64,000 nt of DNA from Aeromicrobium tamlense (GTDB lineage Bacteria; Actinomycetota; Actinomycetes; Propionibacteriales; Nocardioidaceae). The position numbers and the translations under genes were made by a program. Every line of letters starts with the position of its first letter. The stretch's first letter is position 1. Below are positions 53,534 through 63,907 of this stretch, piece by piece. The notes beneath the pieces were generated by a model. The model searched no databases. It was not told where the DNA came from and saw only the letters and a program-made list of their open reading frames with translations. The stretch covers positions 558,001 through 622,000 of the forward strand of contig NZ_JACBZN010000001.1 in the NCBI RefSeq assembly GCF_013408555.1, given 5' to 3'.

Positions 53534-55285
53534 ATGCGCCGGTTGGGACTCGTGGGACTCGTGTGCCTTTTCGTCATGGCAGGGCTCACCGCCACCCAGA
53601 CCTCGGCGCAGGCGTTCACCGTGATCTGCACCGGCAAGACCAAGTCCGAGGTCGCCACGTGCGACCTCTCCGGCTACGCCGAGGTGATGCACCAGATGCA
53701 CTGGCGGATGTACGCCGGGCACAACTGCACGAACTACGCCGCCTGGCGGATGAAGAAGGCCGGGGTGCCCGAGCCGAAGATCCTCATGGGCAACGCCCGC
53801 GACTGGCACACCAACGCCAAGAAGCTCGGCTACCTCGTGGACAACCGACCCGCCGTCGGCTCGATCGCGCAATGGTCGAAGGCCGCCAGCCACGTGGCCT
53901 ACGTCGAGCAGGTCGGCTCCGGCTTCCTGATCCTGTCCGAGGACAGCTACACGTCCAAGACGTACCGCCGGTACAAGGTGCTGACGGGCGCCTCCTGGTA
54001 CCCCGAGCGGTTCATCCACTTCAAGGACGTCGCGGCCCCGCCGCCGGCCGAGTCCGACCCGACCCCCGCTCCGACGACCCCCGCGCCGGCCCCGGCGGTC
54101 ACCTCGAAGGTCACCGTCTCCGGACCGGCGAAGGTCACCACCTCGGCCAAGCCGAAGGTGACCGTGAAGGTCGCGGCGGCGAAGGGCGTCGTGCCGCAGG
54201 GCACGGTCCGCGTCCGTCGCGGCGGCGTCACGGTCAAGACCGTGACCCTCAAGGCCGGCCACCGCGGCTCGGTCGCCGTCACGCTGCCCAAGATGAAGCG
54301 CGGCAAGCAGTGGATCTCGGCGGTGTTCGACGGCAGCGCCCAGGTCCGCAAGGCCACCAGCCCCACCATCAAGGTGGTCGTGACGAAGCCGGCGAAGGTC
54401 GTCTCCGCGAGGACCGCGATCGTCCTGCCGGCGAAGCAGTTCACGGTCGGAACGCGCCCGACGGCCACGGTCACGGTCACGCCCACGGACGGGCGCACCA
54501 CGACCAACGCCGTCTCGGTGTACGTCGACGGCAAGCGGATCGCCTCGCCGAAGCTGACGAAGGCGAAGAAGGGCAAGGTCACCGTCCGTCTGCCCGCTCT
54601 CGCGCCCGGCCGTCACACGATCCGGGCGACCTACTGGGGCTCCAGGACCGTTCGCCGCTCGAAGGCCAGGGCCCAGGCGTTCGCGGTCGTCGAGCCCACC
54701 ACCGTCCGCGCCTCGCTGGCGAAGGCCGCGGTGCGCTCGAACGAGCCCGCCCAGGTGGTCGCCACGGTCGGCACGGCACGCGGCGTCGCGCCCGCTGCGG
54801 GCGAGGTCTGGGTGCTGGCCGACGGCGCGAAGGTCGCCTCCGCACCGCTCTCGGCCGCGGCCCGCGGCACCGTCACGGTGGCGCTGCCGGTCCTGGCGCC
54901 CGGCACCCGCGCGATCTCGGTGCAGTACCGCGGCTCGACCTACCAGACCGCCTCGGCCACGGGGACGCTCCCGCTGCTGGTCCAGGAGCGCTCGATCACG
55001 GGCACCTCGCTGTCCGCCACGACGATCAAGTCGACCGCGCAGGCGAAGCTGACCATCTCGGTCCACTCCGGTCGCACGGTGCCGCAGACGTCCGGCGCGG
55101 TCGCCGTCCTGGTCGGCGGCAAGCAGGTCGCCACGGTCACCCTGACCGCCGCGTCGAAGGGCAAGGTCGTCGTCACGCTGCCGAAGCTGGCGGTGGGCAA
55201 GCACGCCGTCAGCGCCTCCTTCGGCGGCACCGACCTCCTGGAGCCGTCCACCAGCGTGGTGCGGACCCTCACCGTCACGAAGTAG
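53534..55285 (+). CDS. secreted CHAP-domain cell-wall hydrolase with Ig-like repeats
   Basis: 583 residues. A Sec signal peptide (residues 1-27, cut probably after AQA). Residues 45-165 form a CHAP domain with catalytic Cys65 (AGHNCTNYAAW), His120 (ASHVAYVEQV) and an acidic Glu136 (LILSED); CHAP enzymes are amidases or endopeptidases on peptidoglycan. A Pro/Ala linker is followed by four Ig-like repeats of about 95 residues with recurring VTVSGP-, GTVRV- and GKVTVRLPALAPGRHTI-like elements, which probably bind wall or spread the enzyme. AT-rich dyads precede the gene. Confidence 0.9.
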   Translation: MRRLGLVGLVCLFVMAGLTATQTSAQAFTVICTGKTKSEVATCDLSGYAEVMHQMHWRMYAGHNCTNYAAWRMKKAGVPEPKILMGNARDWHTNAKKLGYLVDNRPAVGSIAQWSKAASHVAYVEQVGSGFLILSEDSYTSKTYRRYKVLTGASWYPERFIHFKDVAAPPPAESDPTPAPTTPAPAPAVTSKVTVSGPAKVTTSAKPKVTVKVAAAKGVVPQGTVRVRRGGVTVKTVTLKAGHRGSVAVTLPKMKRGKQWISAVFDGSAQVRKATSPTIKVVVTKPAKVVSARTAIVLPAKQFTVGTRPTATVTVTPTDGRTTTNAVSVYVDGKRIASPKLTKAKKGKVTVRLPALAPGRHTIRATYWGSRTVRRSKARAQAFAVVEPTTVRASLAKAAVRSNEPAQVVATVGTARGVAPAAGEVWVLADGAKVASAPLSAAARGTVTVALPVLAPGTRAISVQYRGSTYQTASATGTLPLLVQERSITGTSLSATTIKSTAQAKLTISVHSGRTVPQTSGAVAVLVGGKQVATVTLTAASKGKVVVTLPKLAVGKHAVSASFGGTDLLEPSTSVVRTLTVTK

Positions 55286-55312
55286 GCGTCCCGGGGCCCG
55301 TGCGTGGGCACG

Positions 55313-55318
55313 TACCCT
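55313..55318 (+). promoter_or_regulatory. probable -10 of the B12-binding radical SAM gene (leaderless)
   Basis: TACCCT ends 7 nt before the ATG at 55326. Confidence 0.4.
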
Positions 55319-55325
55319 TGATGTC

Positions 55326-57257
<1,932 letters not shown>

Positions 57258-57258
57258 C

Positions 57259-57654
57259 ATGGCCGACCAGTCTCCGCGCCAGTCGCTGGTGTTCGCCGCC
57301 CTCACGGGCCTGGCGTCGATCGTGCCCATCTGGCGCGCCCCGCGTCCCGTCCGCTTCGCGCTGGTCGCGGGCACGGGCCTGGTCGCCGGTGGCGCCGCCT
57401 ACGTCGCGCTCACCCGACCCGATCTCATCGACGCCGACCGCGAGCCGGTCGCCGCTCCGCAGTCAGCAGCCGTCGGCACGGGCGTCGCGGTGCTGGCCGG
57501 GGGAGCGACGGCGGTGGGATTCGCCGTCGACCGCGCCTTCGAGCAGGGCCTCGTCCGCCGCGGCGTGAAGCACCCCCGCCTCGTGCTCGGCACCGCCGGC
57601 GCGGTGCTGTCGTACGCGATCGACGTGCTCGACCGCCGGTTCGACTCGAACTAG
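57259..57654 (+). CDS. hypothetical small membrane protein
   Basis: 131 residues with two or three hydrophobic segments (about 10-20, 28-48, 72-92). There is no recognised family; motifs include VRFALVAGTGLVAGGAAYVALTRP by eye. ATG one base after the radical SAM stop, so it is probably co-transcribed with it. Confidence 0.7.
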   Translation: MADQSPRQSLVFAALTGLASIVPIWRAPRPVRFALVAGTGLVAGGAAYVALTRPDLIDADREPVAAPQSAAVGTGVAVLAGGATAVGFAVDRAFEQGLVRRGVKHPRLVLGTAGAVLSYAIDVLDRRFDSN

Positions 57655-57695
57655 CCCGACGTTTCGCCCTGGCTCTCCGACCGCCCCGGCCCCGA

Positions 57696-57752
57696 CTCTT
57701 GTGGCGGGATTCGGCCGGATCCGCCTCGGACGGGCGAAAGGCGTCACAAGAG
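57696..57752. repeat. 57-bp intergenic imperfect palindrome
   Basis: The outer arms CTCTTGTGGCG (57696-57706) and CGTCACAAGAG (57742-57752) pair at all 11 positions, one as G-U, around a 35-nt interior. It sits between the convergent stops of the membrane protein and the MFS transporter and may end both transcripts. Confidence 0.65.
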
Positions 57753-57785
57753 CTGGTTCGGGGTGGGTTCGGGGGTCGGTCCCGC

Positions 57786-59000
57786 CTAGCGCAGCGTGTC
57801 CTCGAGCATCCGGGGACGGCTGATGACGATGCCGGCGGCCGTGATCGCCCCGGCCGACACGATGAGCGCCACGAGCGGCGCGGTCCACGAGCCCGTGGCG
57901 TCGTGGAGCGCACCGACGCCGAACGGGCCGAGCCCGGCCAGCAGGTAGCCCAGGCCCTGCGTGAGCAGGGACAGCGCCGTCGTCGCCGCGGGCGTGCGGG
58001 TGCGCTTGCCGATCATGGCCAGCACCCACGTGAAGGCGCCGCCGCCGAGGCCGAGCAGCACCGACCACAGCACCGGCAGGCTCGCCGGCGCCAGCAGCAC
58101 CCCGAGCCAGCCCGCGGCGCTCACGACGCCGAAGAACACCGGGAGCACGGGGGTGTCGCCCGTGCGGGCCATGAGCCAGGGCAGGGCGAGCGTCAGCGGG
58201 ATGCCGACGCCGGTGATGACGCCCAGCAGGATGCCGGCCTGGTGCTCGCCCACGCCGCCGTCGGTGAGGATCTCGGGGTACCAGCCGAACTGCGCGTACG
58301 CGGCGGCCGACTGGGCGCCGAAGCACGCGACCATGGCCCACGCCAGCGGGGACCGCGTGATCTCGCGCAGCGGCAGCCGGTCGGCCGTGGCGGGGCCGGT
58401 GTGCACGTCGTGCCGCAGCAGCGTGAGCCACGGCAGGATCGTCACCACGGCCAGCAGCGCCCACGCGGCGAGGCCGGGGCGCCAGCCGCCGAGCGCCTCG
58501 CTGATCGGCACCGTGGTGATCGAGGCGATCGTGGCACCGCCCATGATCGCGGCGCCGTAGAGGGCGCTGATGAGGGGGATGCGGTCGGGGAAGTGCACCT
58601 TCGCCAGCGGCGGCAGGATGACGTTGCCGACGGCCGCGCCGGCGAGGGCGATCGCGGTCGTGCCGAGGAACAGGGGCGTCTCGTCGAGGAGGGTCCGCGC
58701 GACCAGACCGGCCGCGAGCACGGCCAGCAGCGCGACGCAGGCGTGGTGCAGGCCGAACCGGCGGACGAGCCCCCCGGCGCTGAAGCCGATGAGGGCGAAG
58801 CACAGGACGGGCAGCGTGGTGAGGATCCCGGCCGTGGTGGGGGTCATCGCGAGGTCGTGGCGCACCTCGGGCAGGACGACGCCGAGGCTGGCGACCACCA
58901 CGCGCAGGTTCAGCGCGAGCAGGACGATGGCGGCTCCGACCAGCCAGCGCCCGCCGACGCTCGGGGCGGGAGTGGTGGGCTGGTCGGGCACGTGCTCCAT
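57786..59000 (-). CDS. MFS transporter, CynX/NimT type
   Basis: 404 residues, twelve predicted membrane helices. ALNLRVVVASLGVVLPEVRHDL near helix I and AGILTTLPVLCFALIGFSAGGLVRRFG are typical of the cyanate/nitroimidazole (CynX/NimT/YeaN) branch of the major facilitator superfamily. Substrate unknown. Reversed relative to the radical SAM genes on both sides. Confidence 0.87.
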   Translation of the reverse strand: MEHVPDQPTTPAPSVGGRWLVGAAIVLLALNLRVVVASLGVVLPEVRHDLAMTPTTAGILTTLPVLCFALIGFSAGGLVRRFGLHHACVALLAVLAAGLVARTLLDETPLFLGTTAIALAGAAVGNVILPPLAKVHFPDRIPLISALYGAAIMGGATIASITTVPISEALGGWRPGLAAWALLAVVTILPWLTLLRHDVHTGPATADRLPLREITRSPLAWAMVACFGAQSAAAYAQFGWYPEILTDGGVGEHQAGILLGVITGVGIPLTLALPWLMARTGDTPVLPVFFGVVSAAGWLGVLLAPASLPVLWSVLLGLGGGAFTWVLAMIGKRTRTPAATTALSLLTQGLGYLLAGLGPFGVGALHDATGSWTAPLVALIVSAGAITAAGIVISRPRMLEDTLR

Positions 59001-59055
59001 CTACGCACACGCCGCGGACGGCGGGACGGGTGGGGCAGGATCAGCGAAGGCGGCG

Positions 59056-59868
59056 TCAGCGGGGCGCGCCGAGGTTCTGCACCCAGTACGTGCCGTACGT
59101 CGACGACGAGTCCGTGGCGTACCCGACGCCCAGGTGGGTGAAGGCGTCGCTCATGAGGTTGGCGCAGTGCCCGGGGCTGCCCAGCCAGCCGCGCATGACC
59201 TCGGCGGGGGAGTCATACCCGGCGGCGATGTTCTCCCCGACGGCGCGCCACGCGTAGCCCTGCCGGTCGGCGCGGTCGGCGACGGTCGAGCCGTCACGGC
59301 CGGTGTGGCTGAAGTAGTCGTGGACGGCCATGTCCTTCGCGTGGCCCTGCGCGGCGGCGGTCAGCCGCTGGTTCAGCGAGACCGGGGCCTGCGCCTCGTA
59401 GGTCTTCGTGCCGCACTCGCGCTCGGAGGCGCGGGCCTCGTTGACGAGGCGGAGGATCTCCTGCGACCGGGCGTCCGGCTTCCAGGGCGCCCGGGCGGCG
59501 ACCCGCTTCGCCGGGCTGTTGGCGGCCTTGAGCGAGCCCTTCGCCGAGACGCGGACCCGCAGGGCGATCGCGGCACCGGCCTTCGCCGGGGCGCGGTAGC
59601 GCAGGACGACGCGCCCGTAGCGGTTCGTGCGGGCGCGGTCGGCCTTGACCCACGTGCCGTTCACGCGGCGCTGGAGCGTGACGACGCGGGCCTTGGACGC
59701 GCGACCCTTCGCGGTGACCTTGACCGAGTACTTCAGGGCGGTCCCCGGCTTGACGGCCTGGCCCGCCTTCGTGAAGCCCGCGATCCTCGTCGGGGTCGCG
59801 GCGTCTGCCGGCGCGGCGCCCAGGACGAGGGCGCCGGCGGTGAGCAGCACGGCGATGGTGTGACGCAT
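59056..59868 (-). CDS. secreted CAP-domain (SCP/PR-1-like) protein
   Basis: 270 residues. Signal peptide with predicted cut after ADA (residue 23), an Ig-like region at 28-125 (SVKVTAKGRASKARVVTLQRRVNGTW), then a CAP domain at about 135-270 with ILRLVNEARA, HDYFSHTGRDGSTVADRADRQGY by pieces, VGENIAAG, PGHCANLM, HLGVGYA and YWVQNLG. CAP proteins are extracellular, of variable and mostly unknown function in bacteria. TAACAT ends 7 nt before the ATG on the minus strand. Confidence 0.9.
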   Translation of the reverse strand: MRHTIAVLLTAGALVLGAAPADAATPTRIAGFTKAGQAVKPGTALKYSVKVTAKGRASKARVVTLQRRVNGTWVKADRARTNRYGRVVLRYRAPAKAGAAIALRVRVSAKGSLKAANSPAKRVAARAPWKPDARSQEILRLVNEARASERECGTKTYEAQAPVSLNQRLTAAAQGHAKDMAVHDYFSHTGRDGSTVADRADRQGYAWRAVGENIAAGYDSPAEVMRGWLGSPGHCANLMSDAFTHLGVGYATDSSSTYGTYWVQNLGAPR

Positions 59869-59875
59869 GTGACCT

Positions 59876-59881
59876 ATGTTA
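59876..59881 (-). promoter_or_regulatory. probable -10 of the CAP-domain gene (leaderless)
   Basis: On the minus strand TAACAT, close to the TATAAT consensus, ends 7 nt before the ATG at 59868. Confidence 0.5.
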
Positions 59882-59922
59882 CGCGCTTTCGACGGCTGTC
59901 GGAGCCGTGATTCGAGGCGCCG

Positions 59923-59928
59923 TAGGCT
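59923..59928 (+). promoter_or_regulatory. probable -10 of the DUF2344 gene (leaderless)
   Basis: TAGGCT ends 6 nt before the GTG at 59935. Confidence 0.45.
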
Positions 59929-59934
59929 GGAGCG

Positions 59935-60711
59935 GTGAGCAACGACGGCAGCACGACCCTCGAGGGCACCCCCAATCCGGAGGCCCCCAATCCGCAGCTG
60001 CCGATCGTGCAGAAGCTGCGCATCCGCTACGCCAAGCGCGGCCGGATGCGGTTCACCAGCCACCGCGACTTCGCCCGCGCCTTCGAGCGCGCGATCCGGC
60101 GCGCGGCGCTGCCGATCGGCCACTCCTCGGGCTACACGCCCCACCCCAAGATCTCCTACGCCGGGGCGTCGCCCACCGGCGCGGCCAGCGAGGCCGAGTT
60201 CGCCGAGATCGGGCTGACCCGCCCGATGGAGCCGGCCGACGTCCGCGCGGCCCTCGACGAGGCCCTGCCCGACGGTCTCGACGTCGTCGACGTGGTCGTC
60301 TCTCCCGGGGGCGCGCTGGCCGACCTGCTCCAGGCCAGCCGCTGGTCGATCGAGCTGCCCGACGTCTCGCCCGAGGACGCACGGACCGCCGTCGAGGCCT
60401 TCCTGGCCCGCGACGAGGTCCTCGTCGAGCGCATGATGAAGCGGGGCCTGCGCACCTTCGACTGCCGGGCCGCGGTCGTGCGTCTCGCCGTCGATCCCCG
60501 GGCAGGCACACACGGGTGTGCGATACTGGACCTGGTCGTACGCCATGACACCCCGTCGGTACGACCGGACGACGTGATCACCGGACTGCGCACCCTGTGC
60601 GGCCTGCCGATCGAGAAGGCGCCCCTGGCGACCCGCTCGGACCAAGGGCCGCTGGATGAGCAGCACGGTACGGTCGGCGATCCGCTCGCCACCGGCCGCG
60701 ACGCACCCTGA
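59935..60711 (+). CDS. DUF2344/TIGR03936 radical SAM-linked protein
   Basis: 258 residues. KLRIRYAKRGRMRFTSHRDFARAFERAIRRAALPIGHSSGYTPHPKISYA is the strongly conserved N-terminus of DUF2344, which is fused or adjacent to the B12-binding radical SAM protein in many genomes. It probably acts with the protein encoded at 55326. Here a three-gene block separates the two. GTG start with TAGGCT 6 nt before it. Confidence 0.93.
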   Translation: MSNDGSTTLEGTPNPEAPNPQLPIVQKLRIRYAKRGRMRFTSHRDFARAFERAIRRAALPIGHSSGYTPHPKISYAGASPTGAASEAEFAEIGLTRPMEPADVRAALDEALPDGLDVVDVVVSPGGALADLLQASRWSIELPDVSPEDARTAVEAFLARDEVLVERMMKRGLRTFDCRAAVVRLAVDPRAGTHGCAILDLVVRHDTPSVRPDDVITGLRTLCGLPIEKAPLATRSDQGPLDEQHGTVGDPLATGRDAP

Positions 60712-60732
60712 CAGGTGTCGACCGCGGCGGGT

Positions 60733-60812
60733 CGGGCTGGTCGCCGCGTGACAGGCCGTGGCGGAGTCCTTACAGACAGACTTGAGGTCCCGCGGGACCG
60801 TTGACCAGCCCG
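60733..60812 (+). promoter_or_regulatory. structured leader region upstream of rne
   Basis: CGGGCTGGTC (60733-60742) can pair perfectly with GACCAGCCCG (60803-60812), enclosing the perfect palindrome GGTCCCGCGGGACC (60786-60799). The whole lies in the 138-bp gap before rne. It could be a 5' UTR structure; E. coli rne is known to be autoregulated through hairpins in its leader. Confidence 0.45.
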
Positions 60813-60849
60813 GTGGGTGGCTGCGCCGCTGCCGGGCGAAGGAGAGCAC

Positions 60850-63147
60850 ATGCTCGATCCGAACGACGCGGCCGACACGCCCGAGACCACCGGCGAGGAC
60901 ACCCCCGAGGCCCCCGTCACCACCACGACCACCACCCGTACGCGCCGTCGTGCCGCGGGTCGTCCCGCCGGGCCGCCCGCCGCGGTCTTCGCGCCTCCGG
61001 TCGAGGAGGAGCCCGAGCCCGAACCGGTGATCGACGAGGACGAGGACGCCCAGGACGGCGAGGCCGCTGAGCCCGCTCCCGTGGTCCGCACGCGCCCGCC
61101 GGTCGGCGCGATGTTCCAGGCCCCGCCCACCGAGCTGGCCCCGCCGCTCGAGCGCAAGCGCCCCGAGACCGACGACGCCGACTCCGGCTCGGACTCCGAC
61201 GACGACGAGGACGGCTCGGACGACGACGGCAGCGAGGGCGGCCGCCGCCGTCGCCGCCGCGGAGGCCGTCGCCGCCGCAAGAGCGACCAGGACACCACCG
61301 ACGACGACTCCGAGTCCGGCTCCGACGACGCCCAGTCGAAGGACAAGGACTCCTCCGAGTCCGGTGACGACGAGCAGTCCGGCTCCGGCTCCACCCGTCG
61401 TCGCCGTCGCCGCGCCCGGGCGGGCGAGGGCGCCGAGGGCTCGCCCGACGATCCCGAGAACACCGTCGTGAAGGTCCGCGAGGGGCGCACCGCCGAGGAC
61501 GAGATCACGGGCGTCACCGGCTCCACCCGCCTCGAGGCCAAGAAGCAGCGCCGCCGCGAGGGCCGCGAGGCCGGCCGCCGCCGCGCGCCCATCGTCAGCG
61601 AGGCCGAGTTCCTCGCCCGCCGCGAGGCCGTCGAGCGGGAGATGGTCGTACGCCAGCGCGACGACTACACGCAGATCGCGGTGCTCGAGGACGGCGTCCT
61701 CGTCGAGCACTACGTCGCCCGCGAGTCGCAGACCTCGCTCATCGGCAACGTCTACCTGGGCAAGGTCCAGAACGTGCTGCCCAGCATGGAGGCGGCGTTC
61801 GTCGACATCGGTGCTGGCCGCAACGCGGTCATCTACGCCGGCGAGGTCGACTGGTCGAACATCCAGAACGGCAAGCAGCGCAAGATCGAGGACGCGCTCC
61901 AGCCCGGGCAGACCGTGCTCGTCCAGGTCTCCAAGGACCCGATCGGCCAGAAGGGCGCCCGCCTGACCAGCCAGATCAGCCTGCCCGGACGCTTCCTGGT
62001 CTACGTGCCCGGCGGTGGCAGCAACGGCATCAGCCGCAAGCTGCCCGAGAACGAGCGCGCGCGCCTCAAGGGCCTGCTGAAGGAGGCCCTGCCCGAGAGC
62101 GCCGGCGTCATCGTCCGCACGGCCGCGGAGGGCGCCACCGAGGATCAGCTGCAGCGCGACATCGCCGCGCTGACCGCCCGCTGGGAGGACATCGAGAGCA
62201 AGGTGACCGCCGGCAAGGCGCCCCAGCTGCTCTACTCCGAGCCCGACCTGATGATCAAGGTCATCCGTGACCTGTTCAACGAGGACTTCGCGTCGCTGAC
62301 GATCCAGGGCGACGAGGCCTGGGACATGGTGGCGGGCTACGTCGCGCACGTCGCGCCCGACCTCGAGGAGCGGGTGAAGCGCTGGGACGGCGATGAGGAC
62401 ATCTTCGCCGCCCGTCGCCTCGACGAGCAGATCCACAAGGCGCTCGACCGCAAGGTCCACCTGCCGTCCGGCGGCTCGCTGGTCATCGACCGCACCGAGG
62501 CCATGGTCGTCGTCGACGTCAACACGGGCCGGTTCACCGGCTCGGGCGGCAACCTCGAGGAGACCGTCACCAAGAACAACCTCGAAGCGGCCGAGGAGAT
62601 CGTGCGCCAGCTCCGGCTGCGCGACCTCGGCGGCATCATCGTCATCGACTTCATCGACATGGTCCTGGAGAGCAACCGCGACCTCGTCATGCGCCGTCTC
62701 GTCGAGTGCCTCGGTCGCGACCGCACGCGTCACCAGGTCGCCGAGGTCACCTCGCTGGGCCTGGTCCAGATGACCCGCAAGCGCATCGGCACGGGCCTGC
62801 TCGAGTCGTTCAGCCACGACTGCGAGGAGTGCAACGGCCGGGGTGTCGTCATTCAGGACGCGCCGGTCGAGCCGAAGAAGGACGAGGGCCAGCGGCGTGG
62901 ACGTCGTGGCGGCCGCTCGAACCGCGGCAGCGGCGGCGGCAACGGTGGCGGTGGCAACAACGGTGGCGGACGCCAGCAGCGCTCGGACAAGAGCGACCAG
63001 TCCAAGGACGAGCAGCCGAAGGACGAGCAGCCCCAGGACGAGGCACCGCAGCAGGACGCCCCGAAGCCCGCGGAAGCCCAGGCCCAGGAGCAGCCCGCGC
63101 AGGCTTCCGACGCCCCCGTTTTGACCGACGATGGGGCGCCCGAGTAG
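60850..63147 (+). CDS. rne: ribonuclease E/G
   Basis: 765 residues. A low-complexity N-terminus (1-250) alternates acidic Asp/Ser runs with Arg clusters. The catalytic core then holds the S1 domain (GNVYLGKVQNVLPSMEAAFVDIG), 5' sensor region (GRFLVYVPGG, GVIVRTAAEGA), DNase I-like region with catalytic Asp residues (VVVDVNTGRFTG and GGIIVIDFIDM) and the zinc-link CEECNGRGV. The C-terminal 100 residues are Gly-, Gln- and Lys-rich. Disordered arms on both sides are typical of actinobacterial RNase E. GAAGGAGAGC precedes the ATG. The stop codon forms part of the rplU -10. Confidence 0.96.
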   Translation: MLDPNDAADTPETTGEDTPEAPVTTTTTTRTRRRAAGRPAGPPAAVFAPPVEEEPEPEPVIDEDEDAQDGEAAEPAPVVRTRPPVGAMFQAPPTELAPPLERKRPETDDADSGSDSDDDEDGSDDDGSEGGRRRRRRGGRRRRKSDQDTTDDDSESGSDDAQSKDKDSSESGDDEQSGSGSTRRRRRRARAGEGAEGSPDDPENTVVKVREGRTAEDEITGVTGSTRLEAKKQRRREGREAGRRRAPIVSEAEFLARREAVEREMVVRQRDDYTQIAVLEDGVLVEHYVARESQTSLIGNVYLGKVQNVLPSMEAAFVDIGAGRNAVIYAGEVDWSNIQNGKQRKIEDALQPGQTVLVQVSKDPIGQKGARLTSQISLPGRFLVYVPGGGSNGISRKLPENERARLKGLLKEALPESAGVIVRTAAEGATEDQLQRDIAALTARWEDIESKVTAGKAPQLLYSEPDLMIKVIRDLFNEDFASLTIQGDEAWDMVAGYVAHVAPDLEERVKRWDGDEDIFAARRLDEQIHKALDRKVHLPSGGSLVIDRTEAMVVVDVNTGRFTGSGGNLEETVTKNNLEAAEEIVRQLRLRDLGGIIVIDFIDMVLESNRDLVMRRLVECLGRDRTRHQVAEVTSLGLVQMTRKRIGTGLLESFSHDCEECNGRGVVIQDAPVEPKKDEGQRRGRRGGRSNRGSGGGNGGGGNNGGGRQQRSDKSDQSKDEQPKDEQPQDEAPQQDAPKPAEAQAQEQPAQASDAPVLTDDGAPE

Positions 63148-63150
63148 AAT
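63121..63150 (+). promoter_or_regulatory. rplU: rplU-rpmA promoter
   Basis: TTGACC (63121-63126) and TAGAAT (63145-63150) are 18 bp apart, a strong sigma-A type promoter. The TAG of the -10 is the rne stop codon. Transcription would start about 63157, leaving a leader of about 75 nt before rplU. Confidence 0.75.
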
Positions 63151-63231
63151 CGACAGTCGGTGCGCTCGGCGCGCCCTTCAGACTTTCACGACCCAGTCTT
63201 TTTCAGTAAGTACAGAGTGAGGAATCCCGTG

Positions 63232-63537
63232 GTGTACGCAATCGTGCGCAATGGCGGCGGCCAGGCCAAGGTCGCGGTCGGCGACGTCATCTCGATCGAC
63301 CAGGTCCAGGCGACCGAGGGCGACACCGTCCAGCTCGCCGCCGTCATGGTGGTCGACGGTGACCAGGTGACGGCCGGTGCCGACGCCTCCAAGGTCAAGG
63401 TCGACGCCGAGGTGATCGGCGGCGCCAAGGGCCCCAAGATCATCATCCAGAAGTACAAGAACAAGACCGGTTACAAGAAGCGCCAGGGTCACCGTCAGAA
63501 GTACACCCAGGTCAAGATCACCGGAATCAGCAAGTAA
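63232..63537 (+). CDS. rplU: 50S ribosomal protein L21
   Basis: 101 residues. [20 protein letters not shown] and the basic [23 protein letters not shown] are the L21 signature, the latter binding 23S rRNA. The start is the second of two adjacent GTGs, which gives the usual MYAIV N-terminus; GTG at 63229 adds one residue. Preceded by AGTGAGGAAT. Followed after 12 bp by rpmA, in the classic rplU-rpmA-obg order. Confidence 0.97.
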   Translation: MYAIVRNGGGQAKVAVGDVISIDQVQATEGDTVQLAAVMVVDGDQVTAGADASKVKVDAEVIGGAKGPKIIIQKYKNKTGYKKRQGHRQKYTQVKITGISK

Positions 63538-63549
63538 GGGACTGACGAC

Positions 63550-63804
63550 ATGGCACACAAGAAGGGCGCAGCCTCCACCAAGAACGGTCGCGACTCCAAC
63601 GCCCAACGCCTCGGCGTCAAGCGTTTCGGCGGCCAGCTGGTCAACGCGGGCGAGATCATCGTCCGTCAGCGTGGCACCCACTTCCACCCCGGCTCCAACG
63701 TCGGTCGCGGTGGCGACGACACGCTGTTCGCCCTCGCCCCCGGCGCGGTCGAGTTCGGCACGAAGCGCGGCCGTCGCGTCGTGAACATCGTTCCGGAGCA
63801 GTGA
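63550..63804 (+). CDS. rpmA: 50S ribosomal protein L27
   Basis: 84 residues. [29 protein letters not shown] and [29 protein letters not shown] by pieces are diagnostic of L27, whose N-terminal tail reaches the peptidyl-transferase centre. Co-transcribed with rplU; a terminator follows. Confidence 0.97.
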   Translation: MAHKKGAASTKNGRDSNAQRLGVKRFGGQLVNAGEIIVRQRGTHFHPGSNVGRGGDDTLFALAPGAVEFGTKRGRRVVNIVPEQ

Positions 63805-63820
63805 CACGCAGATCCTCCTG

Positions 63821-63854
63821 AAGGGGGCGGTCCGCTGATGCGGACTGCCCCTTT
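63821..63854 (+). terminator. rho-independent terminator after rpmA
   Basis: A stem of about 15 bp (AAGGGGGCGGTCCGC pairing with GCGGACTGCCCCTTT, two G-U) with a TGAT loop, followed by CTCATTTCCC. It lies 16 nt after the rpmA stop and separates the ribosomal-protein unit from obg. Confidence 0.85.
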
Positions 63855-63907
63855 CTCATTTCCCTCTCGGGGCTCGTTCCCCACCCAGACGCATCCAGGA
63901 GACACCC

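Noticed and set aside
60850..61600. Frameshift in the highly charged N-terminus of RNase E
   Set aside because: The Asp/Ser and Arg runs stay in one frame with normal codon use; such disordered arms are usual in actinobacterial RNase E.
59869..62817. Long minus-strand open frame upstream of the CAP gene and antisense to rne
   Set aside because: Its C-terminal part is the real CAP protein from 59868. The rest is antisense to DUF2344 and RNase E and is low-complexity.
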